Source of the DNA: Myxococcales bacterium | GTDB lineage: Bacteria; Myxococcota_A; Polyangia; Polyangiales; Polyangiaceae | Assembly (NCBI GenBank): GCA_012514535.1 | Contig: JAAZAA010000192.1 | Coordinates: 1 to 32,221, forward strand | DNA length: 32,221 bases | Direction of reading: 5' to 3' | Part shown: in pieces, positions 1 through 9,340 of the stretch | How the letters are laid out: each line of letters begins with the position of its first letter | How positions within the stretch are numbered: the stretch's first letter is position 1 | The notes under the pieces: generated by a model | Seen by the model: only the letters and a program-made list of their open reading frames with translations | The model's database searches: none | Told to the model about the DNA's origin: nothing | Made by a program: the position numbers and the translations under genes

Positions 1-1553
<1,553 letters not shown>

Positions 1554-1711
1554 GTAGGATGCTGCAGGCTATCGGGCGGGACGATGTCTGACAACGTTCC
1601 TCCCGGTTGCCCCCAGTCGGCCTCGCCCTTCCGGCCATTCCACGCTCCGATTCGGCGCGGTGAGGCCTCGAGAACGGCGCGGTGGACGCGGGAGCGGTGC
1701 AGCTCGGCTCC

Positions 1712-1786
1712 GTTCGGCACGACGAGGTCCGGCACGACGAGGTCCGGCACGACGAGGTCCGGCACGACGAGGTCCGGCACGACGAG
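1712..1786. repeat. 15-bp tandem repeat, five copies, intergenic
   Basis: Five uninterrupted copies of the unit GTCCGGCACGACGAG; the first copy differs by one base (GTTCGG). It lies in the 256-bp gap between the start of the sigma-54 activator and the 3' end of the next minus-strand gene. The reverse complement of the unit, CTCGTCGTGCCGGAC, matches the unit of the 3061-3135 array at 11 of 15 bases when rotated to the same phase. All frames through it are open, which is a consequence of the repeat and is not evidence for a gene. Confidence 0.9.
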
Positions 1787-1809
1787 CGCGGCGGTGGGGC
1801 GCGAGTGGC

Positions 1810-3003
1810 TCAGTACAAGCGACCACTCATGCTCAGCCCCATTCCGCCGTGGAAAGCCATGGGCGCCAGGGACTCGAGCTCTCCCCAGCTCCCCAGGCGC
1901 GCGAGGCCCGTGAACTGGTCGTCCACGCCGGGCGCGCGAGCGCTCGAGGTCCCCTTACCCGCGCCGAAGACTGCGCCGGCAATCAAGCCGAGGGTCGTCG
2001 TCGTCCCGGTAAACACCAGCCCTCGCTTGACTGGCGGGCGGTCGTCACCGAGGTAAAATAGATAGATCGGGGCCGACACGGCGGCGCCGATGCCCGCGCC
2101 GATCCACATCATGCCCAGCTGATAGCCCGTCGGCACGGTGAGGGTGGACAACGCGCCGGCGGCGATGGCCCCCGCGTTCACGCCGATGAGCCCCCCGAGG
2201 GCCGCAGACTCGTTGGCCTCGTTGTAGGACTTGCTCGCCGAAGACACGCCGTATCCGAACATCGCCCCGATCGCGGAGCCCCAGAGGGTACCGCTCGAGA
2301 CCAACAAACCGCTCTCCGGTGGGGGCTCGAGGTAGTAGCCCGCGGCGTACCCTCCCACCGCACCGAGGGTCGAGCCGATGGCTGCCGCGCGGGTGAGCTG
2401 ACGATACCCCCAAGCGTCCGCGTCCGGCTGGGAAGCGTGCTGCAGGGCGACGATGCCCGCGCCGTTCGCGGTGCCGAGGATCATCCCGGCGGTGATCGCC
2501 ATGGGGAGACCGCGGTCCATGCGGGGGCGATCGAGGAAGTACACGCCGATGGGGGCGGACAGGCCGAGCACCGCCGGAGCGATCGCGTACAAGCCCGGGT
2601 CGTCGATGCGGAGCTCCGCGGAGAGCCAGAGGCCCAAGCCGACCCCGTAGAGCGCGGAGGTGCCGTACAGCGTGCCGATCTCCCAATCGTCGCGCTCACG
2701 CTGCACCCGCGCCGGCTGCGTGACGTAGGGGCTTTGGGGGTAGCCCGGCTGACCATAACCGGGTTGCCCGTAGCCTGGCTGAGCATATCCCGGCTGCCCG
2801 TAGCCTGGCTGACCGTAGCTCGGTTGCGCGGGACCGGGTTGGCCATACCCCGGTTGGCCATACCCGGGTTGGCCAGAGGGGGCCGGCTGCTGGGCGGGTG
2901 GTTGCCCGTAGGCTGGAGGTTGTTGAGCCTGCGCGGTGCCGGCGGACAGGGTTCCGACGGACAGGGAGATCAGGGAGCCAGCCAGCGCCAGTACGTTCTT
3001 CAC
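1810..3003 (-). CDS. Secreted/membrane protein with YGQPG repeat and glycine-rich hydrophobic segments
   Basis: A 397-aa protein of unknown function. Read from GTG 3003 it begins [10 protein letters not shown] and has a signal peptide ending near AGTAQA-QQ (about residue 26). A low-complexity Gln/Pro/Gly/Tyr region follows (28-95), then a body with several Gly/Ala-rich hydrophobic stretches separated by charged loops, e.g. [40 protein letters not shown] and [18 protein letters not shown]. These could be glycine-zipper helices or an outer-membrane barrel; I cannot tell which. The C-terminus is SGRLY. The frame stays open far upstream, but that stretch is antisense to gpsA. The GTG is chosen because the signal peptide starts there; TATAGT lies 12-17 bases before it and could be a -10 element. 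Location in the envelope is inferred. Confidence 0.75.
   Translation of the reverse strand: MKNVLALAGSLISLSVGTLSAGTAQAQQPPAYGQPPAQQPAPSGQPGYGQPGYGQPGPAQPSYGQPGYGQPGYAQPGYGQPGYGQPGYPQSPYVTQPARVQRERDDWEIGTLYGTSALYGVGLGLWLSAELRIDDPGLYAIAPAVLGLSAPIGVYFLDRPRMDRGLPMAITAGMILGTANGAGIVALQHASQPDADAWGYRQLTRAAAIGSTLGAVGGYAAGYYLEPPPESGLLVSSGTLWGSAIGAMFGYGVSSASKSYNEANESAALGGLIGVNAGAIAAGALSTLTVPTGYQLGMMWIGAGIGAAVSAPIYLFYLGDDRPPVKRGLVFTGTTTTLGLIAGAVFGAGKGTSSARAPGVDDQFTGLARLGSWGELESLAPMAFHGGMGLSMSGRLY
2737..2877 (-). repeat. Pentapeptide (YGQPG) coding repeat, 15-bp period
   Basis: Within the secreted protein, about residues 43-89 are built from near-identical five-residue units: YGQPG, with variants YAQPG and SYGQP. 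At DNA level this is a 15-bp period. Such Gln/Pro/Gly/Tyr arrays usually form flexible linkers after a signal peptide. The bases vary at wobble positions, so the array is older than the exact repeat at 1712-1786. Confidence 0.85.
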
Positions 3004-3060
3004 GGTGCGGCTACTATAGGCGTGGTCTCCGGTCCGGGTCCTCATCGAAGGGTGCGCTGG

Positions 3061-3135
3061 GGGCCGAGGTTCTCGGGGCGGCAGCTTTTGGGGCCGAAGC
3101 TCGTGGGGCCGAAGCTCGTGGGGCGGGTGCATGGG
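3061..3135. repeat. Degenerate 15-bp tandem repeat, about five copies, intergenic
   Basis: Units start at 3061, 3076, 3091, 3106 and 3121. The two central copies are identical (GGGCCGAAGCTCGTG) and the flanking ones are diverged. The array sits in the 221-bp gap between gpsA and the YGQPG protein, in their shared minus-strand upstream/downstream space. Read on the plus strand, one frame gives the pentapeptide series [20 protein letters not shown], which resembles a degenerate pentapeptide-repeat pattern, but no gene can be supported there. Confidence 0.8.
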
Positions 3136-3224
3136 GCGGGTCCGGGCGCGATGGTGACGGCTGACCCCGTGAGCAACGGCCACCGCGCCGCGCTCGTCAA
3201 TGGGGAGCTCGGTCCCTCGAGCCA

Positions 3225-4229
3225 TCAGTCCCACTCGGAGCGGGCGGGACGAGACAGCAACCCTCGTACGGCCTCGGCCGTGGGCTTGCCCCCGTAGAGC
3301 ACCGAGTAAACGGCCCCGGTGATCGGGAGATCGACCGCGTGGCGGCGCGCCAGCTCGTGAGCGCTGCGCGCCGTGACGTACCCCTCGGCGACCCCGGGCA
3401 ACTCCGCCAGTGCCTCCTCCAGCCCCTTCCCCGCTCCGAGCAGGAAGCCGAGGGTCCGGTTGCGGGACAGCTCCCCGGTGCAGGTGAGGATGAGATCGCC
3501 GAGCCCGGCCAGGCCCGCGAGGGTCAGCACCTGTCCCCCCTTCGCCACGGCGAGCCGGGCCATTTCCGCGATGCCGCGGGTGATCAGGGCGGCGCGGGTG
3601 TTGTGCCCGAACCCGAGTCCATCGCAGGCCCCTGCGGCGATGGCGATCACGTTCTTCAGAGCGCCCCCCACCTCCACCCCGATGGGATCGGCGTTGGTGT
3701 AGACCCGGAACCACTCGTTCGCGAGCAGCTGCTGGAGTTCGCGCGCGAGCTCCGCGTTGGTCGAGGCCGCGACCACGTTGGTCGGGACGCGCCGGGCCAC
3801 CTCCTTCGCGAAGCTCGGCCCGGAGACCACGGCGCTCCGCGTCTCGACGTCCTCGCCGAGCACGTCCGAGAGCACGTCGCTCATGAGCAGCAGGGTGCCG
3901 TCCTCGATCCCTTTGCTCGCGCAGACCCAGCGCGCCGCCGCACTCGCGTGGGGGCGCGCCCATTCGACGGTGGGACGGACCGCGTGGCTCGGCACCACCA
4001 CGACGATCCAGTCCGCTCCGGAGACCGCCTCGGCGTGGTCCGCCGTGGGGAGGAGGCGCTCGGGGAGGGGCGCGCCGGGCAAGAACTCGCGGTTCTCCCG
4101 GTGCTCCCGGAGGGCGCGGGCGTGCTCCTCCTGCCACGTCCACAGGGTGACCTGATGGCCGTTTTCCGCCAGGAGGCGTGCCAGGGCGGTTCCCCAGGCC
4201 CCTGCACCCAGTACTGAGACGCGACTCAC
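3225..4229 (-). CDS. gpsA: NAD(P)H-dependent glycerol-3-phosphate dehydrogenase
   Basis: Reduces dihydroxyacetone phosphate to sn-glycerol 3-phosphate, the entry to phospholipid synthesis, in the cytoplasm. The 334-aa protein has the usual length. The N-terminal Rossmann motif is GAGAWGTAL (residues 8-16). VVVVPSHAV follows at 76-84, then CASKG (103-107, Lys106), SGPSFAKEV (136-144) and the catalytic region [13 protein letters not shown] (188-200, Lys192). [16 protein letters not shown], a family signature, begins at 204. The start is GTG 4229, directly before the first beta strand; the frame is open upstream, but that part is antisense to the next gene. The plus-strand lipoprotein gene starts 87 bp away in the opposite direction. 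No operon partner is certain. Confidence 0.96.
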   Translation of the reverse strand: MSRVSVLGAGAWGTALARLLAENGHQVTLWTWQEEHARALREHRENREFLPGAPLPERLLPTADHAEAVSGADWIVVVVPSHAVRPTVEWARPHASAAARWVCASKGIEDGTLLLMSDVLSDVLGEDVETRSAVVSGPSFAKEVARRVPTNVVAASTNAELARELQQLLANEWFRVYTNADPIGVEVGGALKNVIAIAAGACDGLGFGHNTRAALITRGIAEMARLAVAKGGQVLTLAGLAGLGDLILTCTGELSRNRTLGFLLGAGKGLEEALAELPGVAEGYVTARSAHELARRHAVDLPITGAVYSVLYGGKPTAEAVRGLLSRPARSEWD

Positions 4230-4316
4230 GGTCGTTAGCCTACCCTCGACGGGGACCGTGTCACGAGCGCCGTGGCCCCGCTGCGTCTGGGGCCTTTTCG
4301 GATATGCTCGCCGGCG

Positions 4317-5465
4317 ATGCCTCCCGCAGAGACCTCCCCCGAGCCACCCGGAGCCGCGCGCGCCCTGGAGCGCGCGCCGCGATCGAGGAGATCGCGCTCT
4401 CGAGTCCGCCGTGCGCTGTGGGGGGTCGCCCTGCTCGCCGCCAGCGCGGCGCTGCCGAGCTGCGCCAGCCGGGAACAGCTCGGTGGCTCCGCCGTCGGGA
4501 TCGTGGGTCAGGGGGTCGTCAACAATCCCGCCAACCGCACCCTCCGCTTCGACATCCTGCGCTTTGGCCTGGACCAGTTCTGTAAGGAAATGATGGAGCG
4601 GGGCGCCCCCCTCAAGCTGCACGACGATCAGCCGGTCATGGGGCGCTTCTTCGCGGAGGGGTGCCAGTCGCAGGTGTTCGACGAGGCGCAGCGCAACACC
4701 CTGGTGGTCCAGTTCAGCGGGCGGGGGTACGCGTGGACGAATCTCACGGGGCGCATCGGGTTCCGGACGCGGGCGCTCGTGGAGCTGTCCCCGGATTTCC
4801 GGCTCCACGACGACTCGATGTACGTCTACTTCCGCGCCCAGAAGGTGGACGCCAGCGACTTCGAGCTTCTGCTCACGGAGGCGACCGCCACCACCGCGGC
4901 GGCGCGGGCGAGCGGGGTGGACGCCAACCGCGTCGGGCGAGCGATCGTGGACGGGCAGCTACGCCGTGGGTTCACCGTCATCCGCTACGATCGGGACGGG
5001 CACATGGATTTCGAGCTCGGCCTGGTGCCTCCGGGGGAGCGCCCCTTCCGGCCCTACACGGTCGTGTCCTCCCCGAGGCGCACCGTCGACAACGGCCGCA
5101 CCGAGGTCTACCAGGAGCAGCAGGATTACGTCGGCCGCTTCCGCGTCGACGACTCGGGCCAGGCGCTCACCCTCACGATGAAGCTCGATGGAGCCGCCGC
5201 CGTGGACGTGGCGCTCCTGCACGCCCGCAACGTGAACCCGATGTTGGAGCGCTACCTGACCAGCCCGGGAGCGGCACCGCTCGGCGCCCACCCCGCGTTC
5301 GCCGCCCAGCTGACCTCCGCGGCGCCCCTCCGAGCGGAAATCCCCCTCCCCGAGGGGGAGTATTTCCTCCTCATCGACAATTCCTCCGCAGCAGGCGTCA
5401 CGGGGCCCGCGTCCGCTTCGGCGGCCAAGGTCGACTACCTCGTGCAGCTCGGCGACGCCCCGTGA
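4317..5465 (+). CDS. Lipoprotein of unknown function
   Basis: A 382-aa protein from ATG 4317. It has an Arg-rich N-terminus (residues 22-32), a hydrophobic segment (34-47) and a lipobox LPSC with the lipidated Cys at about 49, so it should be an exported lipoprotein. The mature part opens with a Gly/Val stretch followed by a mixed alpha/beta body with no motif I recognise. The C-terminal third (EIPLPEGEYFLLIDNSS) looks like a beta-sandwich of the kind that ends in a short acidic or Asn-rich loop. An ATG 45 bp upstream is possible but would put the signal peptide unusually far from the N-terminus. The signal peptidase I gene starts 74 bp downstream on the same strand, so the two may be co-transcribed. 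No function is proposed. Confidence 0.82.
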   Translation: MPPAETSPEPPGAARALERAPRSRRSRSRVRRALWGVALLAASAALPSCASREQLGGSAVGIVGQGVVNNPANRTLRFDILRFGLDQFCKEMMERGAPLKLHDDQPVMGRFFAEGCQSQVFDEAQRNTLVVQFSGRGYAWTNLTGRIGFRTRALVELSPDFRLHDDSMYVYFRAQKVDASDFELLLTEATATTAAARASGVDANRVGRAIVDGQLRRGFTVIRYDRDGHMDFELGLVPPGERPFRPYTVVSSPRRTVDNGRTEVYQEQQDYVGRFRVDDSGQALTLTMKLDGAAAVDVALLHARNVNPMLERYLTSPGAAPLGAHPAFAAQLTSAAPLRAEIPLPEGEYFLLIDNSSAAGVTGPASASAAKVDYLVQLGDAP

Positions 5466-5539
5466 GCTCTTGCTCCGCGGCGCCAACCCACCTTGCCGCC
5501 CCCATACCCGGCGACTAGGGTCCGTCCCGGACCAGTCTC

Positions 5540-6910
5540 GTGAACGCCAAACTCTACCGGTACGTCTTCTGGCCGCTGTGGTTCTTCGCCGTTCCCTTGG
5601 CTCTCGCGACGGCGACGGTCTGGGTCCTCGGCGCGGGTGAAGACGCCATTCCCAGCGGCGGGTTCGGTCGCTTCCGCTGGTTCGTCCAGGATCAGAAGGT
5701 CCCGGCCATCATCGTCTTCTTCACCCTCTACGAGATGGTGCTGTACCACTTCCGGCACTCGCTGCCGTGGGCGGACAGCATGGGGGTCGCCGGGCGCACC
5801 GGCCTGCCCGCGGATCTCCGCAGGGAGTACGAGCACGCGGGGCACCTCCTCGACGAGGCGCGCCGGATCCTGCGCAAACACAAGCAGGCGGTGCAGCGCG
5901 ACGTCCCCGCCAAGCACCGCGACGCCCTCGCCGAGGCTCTGGCGCGGCTGGAGGGGTCGCTGGCGGCAGAGCCCTTCGATCGCGCGGCCTTCGAGGAGGA
6001 CCATCAGCGGGCCGCCGAGCTCGTGGACAAGCACCTCGCCCGCTGGCAGCGGGGGGAGCTGCGGGAGTACACCGAATCGATCCTGATCGCGGTGGGCGTG
6101 GCCCTGTTGCTCCGGGCTTTCGTGATCGAGGCGTTCAAGATCCCCAGCGGCTCGATGCTGCCCACGCTGCAGATCCAGGACCACATCTTCGTCAACAAGT
6201 TCGCCTACGGCCCCAACATCCCCTTCACGAAGACGCGCCTCTTGCCCGACATGCCCCCGAAGCGGGGCGACGTGATCGTCTTCGAGTATCCGGATCCGAA
6301 CCCCCGGGCTCCGAAGCAGGACTTCATCAAGCGAGTCATCGCCTTGCCCGGGGACGTGCTCGAGGTGGAAGGCGGACACCCCATCATCAACGGTTGGAAG
6401 GTGCCCCGCTGCCGCGTCGGGAGCTACGAGTTCGACGAGGGGGAGCCCGGTTACGTGAAGCAAGGCGGCCTCTACGTGGAGTTCCTCGGGGACTACTCCT
6501 ACCTGACCTTGTTCGAGGACGAGCCCCCCGAAGAGGAGGAGGGGTTCAGCTCCCGCCGGGTCTTGCGCCAGGGCCCCTACCGCGTCGAGGAGGGGGAGGT
6601 CTGGGTCCTCGGAGACAACCGCAACAACAGCAGCGACTCCCGCGCCTGGCGTCAGGGTCGCGGCGCGGGCGTGCCCTTCGAGAACATCAAGGGGCGGGCT
6701 CTGTTCGTCTGGCTGTCCTTCAACAATCGCGGGGAGGACCTGCTGGGGGTCACCTGGGATCGTCTGTTCGTGGACGTGATGGGTAAGCCCCGCTTGCCGC
6801 GCGAGGCGGAAGAGTCGCTCGTTCAGGGCATCGATCGCTGCCTGGCCGAGCGGCCCGCCGACACGCACCCCCCCGACCCGAAGCCTCTCGAGCGCCGCGC
6901 CGAGCGTTGA
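5540..6910 (+). CDS. lepB: Signal peptidase I with long N-terminal extension
   Basis: Membrane-bound serine protease that removes signal peptides from exported proteins. At 456 aa it is longer than E. coli LepB (324 aa). Two hydrophobic segments near the N-terminus (about 9-31 and 53-70) are followed by a charged coiled-coil-like stretch (90-175). A third membrane segment (about 179-198) leads into the catalytic domain. Box B is PSGSMLPTL with nucleophile Ser205, box D is KRVIALPGD with general base Lys264, and box E is GDNRNNSSDSR from 358. An acidic insert (EDEPPEEEE, about 326-334) interrupts the catalytic domain before box E. The start is GTG 5540. The extension of about 170 residues before the catalytic serine is the unusual part; its role is unknown. 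Confidence 0.95.
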   Translation: MNAKLYRYVFWPLWFFAVPLALATATVWVLGAGEDAIPSGGFGRFRWFVQDQKVPAIIVFFTLYEMVLYHFRHSLPWADSMGVAGRTGLPADLRREYEHAGHLLDEARRILRKHKQAVQRDVPAKHRDALAEALARLEGSLAAEPFDRAAFEEDHQRAAELVDKHLARWQRGELREYTESILIAVGVALLLRAFVIEAFKIPSGSMLPTLQIQDHIFVNKFAYGPNIPFTKTRLLPDMPPKRGDVIVFEYPDPNPRAPKQDFIKRVIALPGDVLEVEGGHPIINGWKVPRCRVGSYEFDEGEPGYVKQGGLYVEFLGDYSYLTLFEDEPPEEEEGFSSRRVLRQGPYRVEEGEVWVLGDNRNNSSDSRAWRQGRGAGVPFENIKGRALFVWLSFNNRGEDLLGVTWDRLFVDVMGKPRLPREAEESLVQGIDRCLAERPADTHPPDPKPLERRAER

Positions 6911-6982
6911 CGGAGCGCCCTGCGCTGGGGTCGAGGGCTCCTGGGGGCACCGAGCTCCGCGGAAAGCCGGGTTTCACCAATC

Positions 6983-7033
6983 GAGCGAGCAATATGCCCA
7001 TGACGTGGGCTTCCTGGAGGGACATGCTCGCTC
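6983..7033. other. Nested inverted repeat between convergent genes
   Basis: GAGCGAGCA (6983-6991) pairs perfectly with TGCTCGCTC (7025-7033), and inside it GCCCA pairs with TGGGC around TGACG. It lies in the 196-bp gap between the 3' ends of lepB (+) and the small membrane-protein gene (-). That suits a bidirectional terminator or mRNA 3'-end structure, but there is no T-tract on either strand, so an intrinsic terminator is not proven. Confidence 0.55.
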
Positions 7034-7106
7034 ACCTACGCGGAGCGATCGTGCAGCCTTCCTGCAAGACTCCGCGACCGCCCGGATGCTCCCTCAACGC
7101 GGGCCC

Positions 7107-7463
7107 TCAACGCAGGACGATGTCGAGGCGCCGACGTTCCTTGCGGGCGGCGCTGGCCCGCACCAACGTGACGACGATCATCGCGAGCCAGGCGAGATCG
7201 ATGATCGCTCCGATGACGTGGACGAGGCTCGGAGGAAGCCCGGGGGCGACCAGCAAGAGGAAGCCGACGTCGAGCACGATCTTCAGGAAGCACGCGAGGC
7301 TCCCCGCGGAGTAGATCCCGCTCTCTCGTCGCCGCCACGCCTCGAAGGCGCCCGGGTCGACGTGGGGGTAGTCCTGCGCCTCCCGCCGGCTGGAGTCGAG
7401 CTTCCGGATCGTGAACAGGATGCCGAAAATGACGGCGAGCACGTCCAACACGTCGACAGCCAT
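7107..7463 (-). CDS. Small membrane protein, unknown function
   Basis: A 118-aa protein with three hydrophobic segments: residues about 5-18 (VLAVIFGILFTI), 53-75 (around LKIVLDVGFLLLVAPG) and 82-101 (IGAIIDLAWLAMIVVTLV). A charged Arg-rich loop follows the first segment and the C-terminus is basic (RKERRRLDIVLR). The alternation of long apolar helices with charged loops supports a real gene. ATG 7463 gives an N-terminus that leads straight into the first helix. It diverges from the PfkB kinase gene with only 28 bp between start codons, so the two promoters must overlap each other or the genes. I do not recognise the family. Confidence 0.72.
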   Translation of the reverse strand: MAVDVLDVLAVIFGILFTIRKLDSSRREAQDYPHVDPGAFEAWRRRESGIYSAGSLACFLKIVLDVGFLLLVAPGLPPSLVHVIGAIIDLAWLAMIVVTLVRASAARKERRRLDIVLR

Positions 7464-7491
7464 GGGGCCGCCGGCCTAGTACGCGGGGGTG

Positions 7492-8469
7492 ATGGCCGCA
7501 ACCTCGGGCACCGCGAAGCCCCGCGTCGTGAGCTGGGGTGAGCTGCTGTGGGACGTCTACCCCACGGAAGCCCGCCTCGGGGGTGCGAGCGCCAACCTCG
7601 CCTTCCACGCGGCGCAGCTCGGCTGCGAGAGCCTGCTGGTGAGCCGCGTCGGTCGCGACGAGCTGGGGGCGCGGGCTCTGGAGCTCCTCCGCAACGGAGG
7701 CGTCGACGTGTCCGGCGTCCAGCAGGACGACGACGTCCCCACGGGAGAGGTGCGGGTGGAGCTCGTCGACGGGGAGCCGCGCTTCGCCATCGGAGCCCCC
7801 GCTGCCTGGGATCGCATCCGACTCACGTCCGCGGTGGCCGCCCGCATCCGCCACGCGGACGCCCTCTGTTTCGGGACCTTGGCCCAGAGGACGCCCCTCG
7901 TGCGCGGCGAGCTGCTGAGCCTGCTCACGGAGCTCCGAGACGCAGAGCTCGCCGGAGAAGCGGAAGCGCCTCGAGACGCGAAAGCGTCCCGAGACAGGGA
8001 AATGGCCCGGAGCGACCGCGGCCCGCTGCGCGTCGTCGATCTCAACCTGCGCGCACCCTTCATCGACGCCGGCTTCGTCCTGGACGCGCTGGAACACGCC
8101 GAGGTGGTCAAGCTGAACGAGGCCGAGGTCGACGCCCTCCGTCACCTCGACGGCGCGCCCGCAGATCTTCGCGTCGCCCCCCTCCCCTGGCTCACCTCGC
8201 GAGTCCGGCTCGTGGCGGTGACCCGAGGCAGCCGCGGCGCGCTGCTCCTCACGGAGGACGAGCGCCTCGAGCACCCTGGTTTTCCCTCCACCGGAGCCGA
8301 CCCCGTGGGCGCCGGAGACGCCTTCACGGCCGTGCTCGCCCGGGAGCTGTGCCGCGGCACTCCGTTGGCCGTCGTCCTCGAGCGAGCGTGCCGCTACGCC
8401 GCCTGGGTGGCCTCGCGCCCCGGCGCCCAACCCCGCCCCGACGCCGCGCTACTCGCCGCGCTGGATTGA
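7492..8469 (+). CDS. PfkB-family carbohydrate kinase, fructokinase-like
   Basis: Cytoplasmic ATP-dependent sugar kinase of the ribokinase fold, 325 aa. It opens with the strand RVVSWGELLWDVYP (11-24) and the substrate-site motif GGASANLAFHAAQLG (30-44). LNEAEVDAL (208-216) is the conserved Asn-Glu segment. The family signature 2 is DPVGAGDAFTAVLA (270-283), with Asp276 as catalytic base and GAG as the anion hole. GELLWD and the Asn-Leu pattern resemble fructokinases, but the sugar cannot be fixed from sequence. A low-complexity, charged insert (about residues 148-178) built from an 18-bp repeat lies before the conserved VVDLNLRAPF strand. The start is read as ATG 7492, though GTG 7489 immediately before it is equally possible. 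Confidence 0.92.
   Translation: MAATSGTAKPRVVSWGELLWDVYPTEARLGGASANLAFHAAQLGCESLLVSRVGRDELGARALELLRNGGVDVSGVQQDDDVPTGEVRVELVDGEPRFAIGAPAAWDRIRLTSAVAARIRHADALCFGTLAQRTPLVRGELLSLLTELRDAELAGEAEAPRDAKASRDREMARSDRGPLRVVDLNLRAPFIDAGFVLDALEHAEVVKLNEAEVDALRHLDGAPADLRVAPLPWLTSRVRLVAVTRGSRGALLLTEDERLEHPGFPSTGADPVGAGDAFTAVLARELCRGTPLAVVLERACRYAAWVASRPGAQPRPDAALLAALD
7933..8004 (+). repeat. 18-bp in-frame repeat inside the PfkB kinase gene
   Basis: Four degenerate 18-bp units start at 7933, 7951, 7969 and 7987. The clearest similarity is between the units holding CGAGACGCGAAAGCG and CGAGACGCAGAG. They encode a charged six-residue pattern (AGEAEA, PRDAKA, SRDREM) that interrupts the kinase between a helix and the VVDLNLR strand. 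Confidence 0.6.
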
Positions 8470-8472
8470 TTC

Positions 8473-8517
8473 GAGTGGGGTCGACCTGAGCGGGGTCGAG
8501 CCGCGTGGGGCCGAGCT
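8473..8517. repeat. Degenerate 15-bp tandem repeat, three copies, intergenic
   Basis: Units start at 8473, 8488 and 8503 (GAGTGGGGTCGACCT and variants), immediately after the kinase stop codon and reaching almost to the end of the convergent EAL gene. The core GTGGGGCCGA is identical to the core of the 3061-3135 array. One plus frame reads VDLSG-VEPRG-AELPSG, a pentapeptide-repeat-like pattern without a supported gene. Confidence 0.7.
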
Positions 8518-8521
8518 GCCC

Positions 8522-9340
8522 TCAGGAGCCCGCGTTCATGGAGCAGGGGCGGCGGCTCCGCCGGGTCACGTAGGCGAGCCACCGATCGTCCCACGCGGGC
8601 GCCGCGGCGGGAAACGAGGGGCGCCCCATCAGGTAGCCCTGGCCCAGGGGCGCGCCGCAGGCGCGCACCGTACGGAGTTCCTCCACGGTCTCGATCCCCT
8701 CGGCGACGACCAGGGCGCCCAGCTCGGTGCACAGATCGATGACGTACTCGAGGTGCGCCGCCTTGAGCGGGTCCTTGTCCACGTCGCTCACGAGGGATCG
8801 ATCCAGCTTCACGACGTCGGGCTCGAGCTCCAGCACGCGGAAGAGATCCGAGTGCCCCACGCCGAAGTCGTCGACGACGAGGCGCGCGTTCATGCGCCCC
8901 TTGAGCTCGAGGAGCATCTGTCGAGTCACATCCATGTGCTCGAGCGCCGCGGCCTCGGTGATCTCCAGGTAGACCGCGCCGTCGTGGAAGCACATGGGGT
9001 CGTCGGGGCGCACCAGCCAGCGCTCCCCGAGCTCATGCGGATGCAAGTTGACGAATAACGTGCCCGCCGGGAAGCGAGAGAAGCAGACCTCGCGGATCAT
9101 GCGGCCGAGGCGCCCACAGAAGCGCTCCTCCTCCGCGCGCTCGAACAACGCGATGGGCGAGGGGAACTCCTCGCGACTGCACCGCGCCAGGGCCTCGTAG
9201 GCAAAGACCTGCCCCGTCGCGAGGTCCACGATTGGCTGAAAGACTACGTCGAGCTCTGCCAGGGAGAGGCTGCGCACGCTCGCCCGATCTCCCGCGGAGC
9301 GGAGCAGATCGGAGTAGGTCCACTTGAGGGGGGTCGGCAT
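8522..9340 (-). CDS. EAL-domain cyclic di-GMP phosphodiesterase
   Basis: Stand-alone EAL protein of 272 aa, predicted to hydrolyse c-di-GMP to pGpG. The signature residues are present: EAL with Glu49 (YEALAR), Asn98 (FVNLHP), Glu126 (YLEITE), Asp157-Asp158 (VVDDFGVGHS), Lys178 (VVKLDRS), Glu214 (VAEGIET) and Gln234 (GQGYLMG). Since the metal- and base-coordinating positions look intact, catalytic activity is likely. The loop 6 motif DDFGVGHSDL differs from the usual DDFGTGYSSL. No signal peptide, membrane helix or attached sensor domain is seen; the first about 25 residues are unassigned. ATG 9340 is chosen as the first start before the fold; no strong ribosome site precedes it. The target process is unknown. 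Confidence 0.93.
   Translation of the reverse strand: MPTPLKWTYSDLLRSAGDRASVRSLSLAELDVVFQPIVDLATGQVFAYEALARCSREEFPSPIALFERAEEERFCGRLGRMIREVCFSRFPAGTLFVNLHPHELGERWLVRPDDPMCFHDGAVYLEITEAAALEHMDVTRQMLLELKGRMNARLVVDDFGVGHSDLFRVLELEPDVVKLDRSLVSDVDKDPLKAAHLEYVIDLCTELGALVVAEGIETVEELRTVRACGAPLGQGYLMGRPSFPAAAPAWDDRWLAYVTRRSRRPCSMNAGS

Noticed and set aside
1712-1786. Tandem array considered as a CRISPR
   Set aside because: The 15-bp units follow one another without spacers and there are no cas genes nearby.
3004-4143. Upstream extension of the YGQPG protein frame
   Set aside because: This part overlaps gpsA on the same strand in another frame and would place a clear signal peptide in mid-protein.
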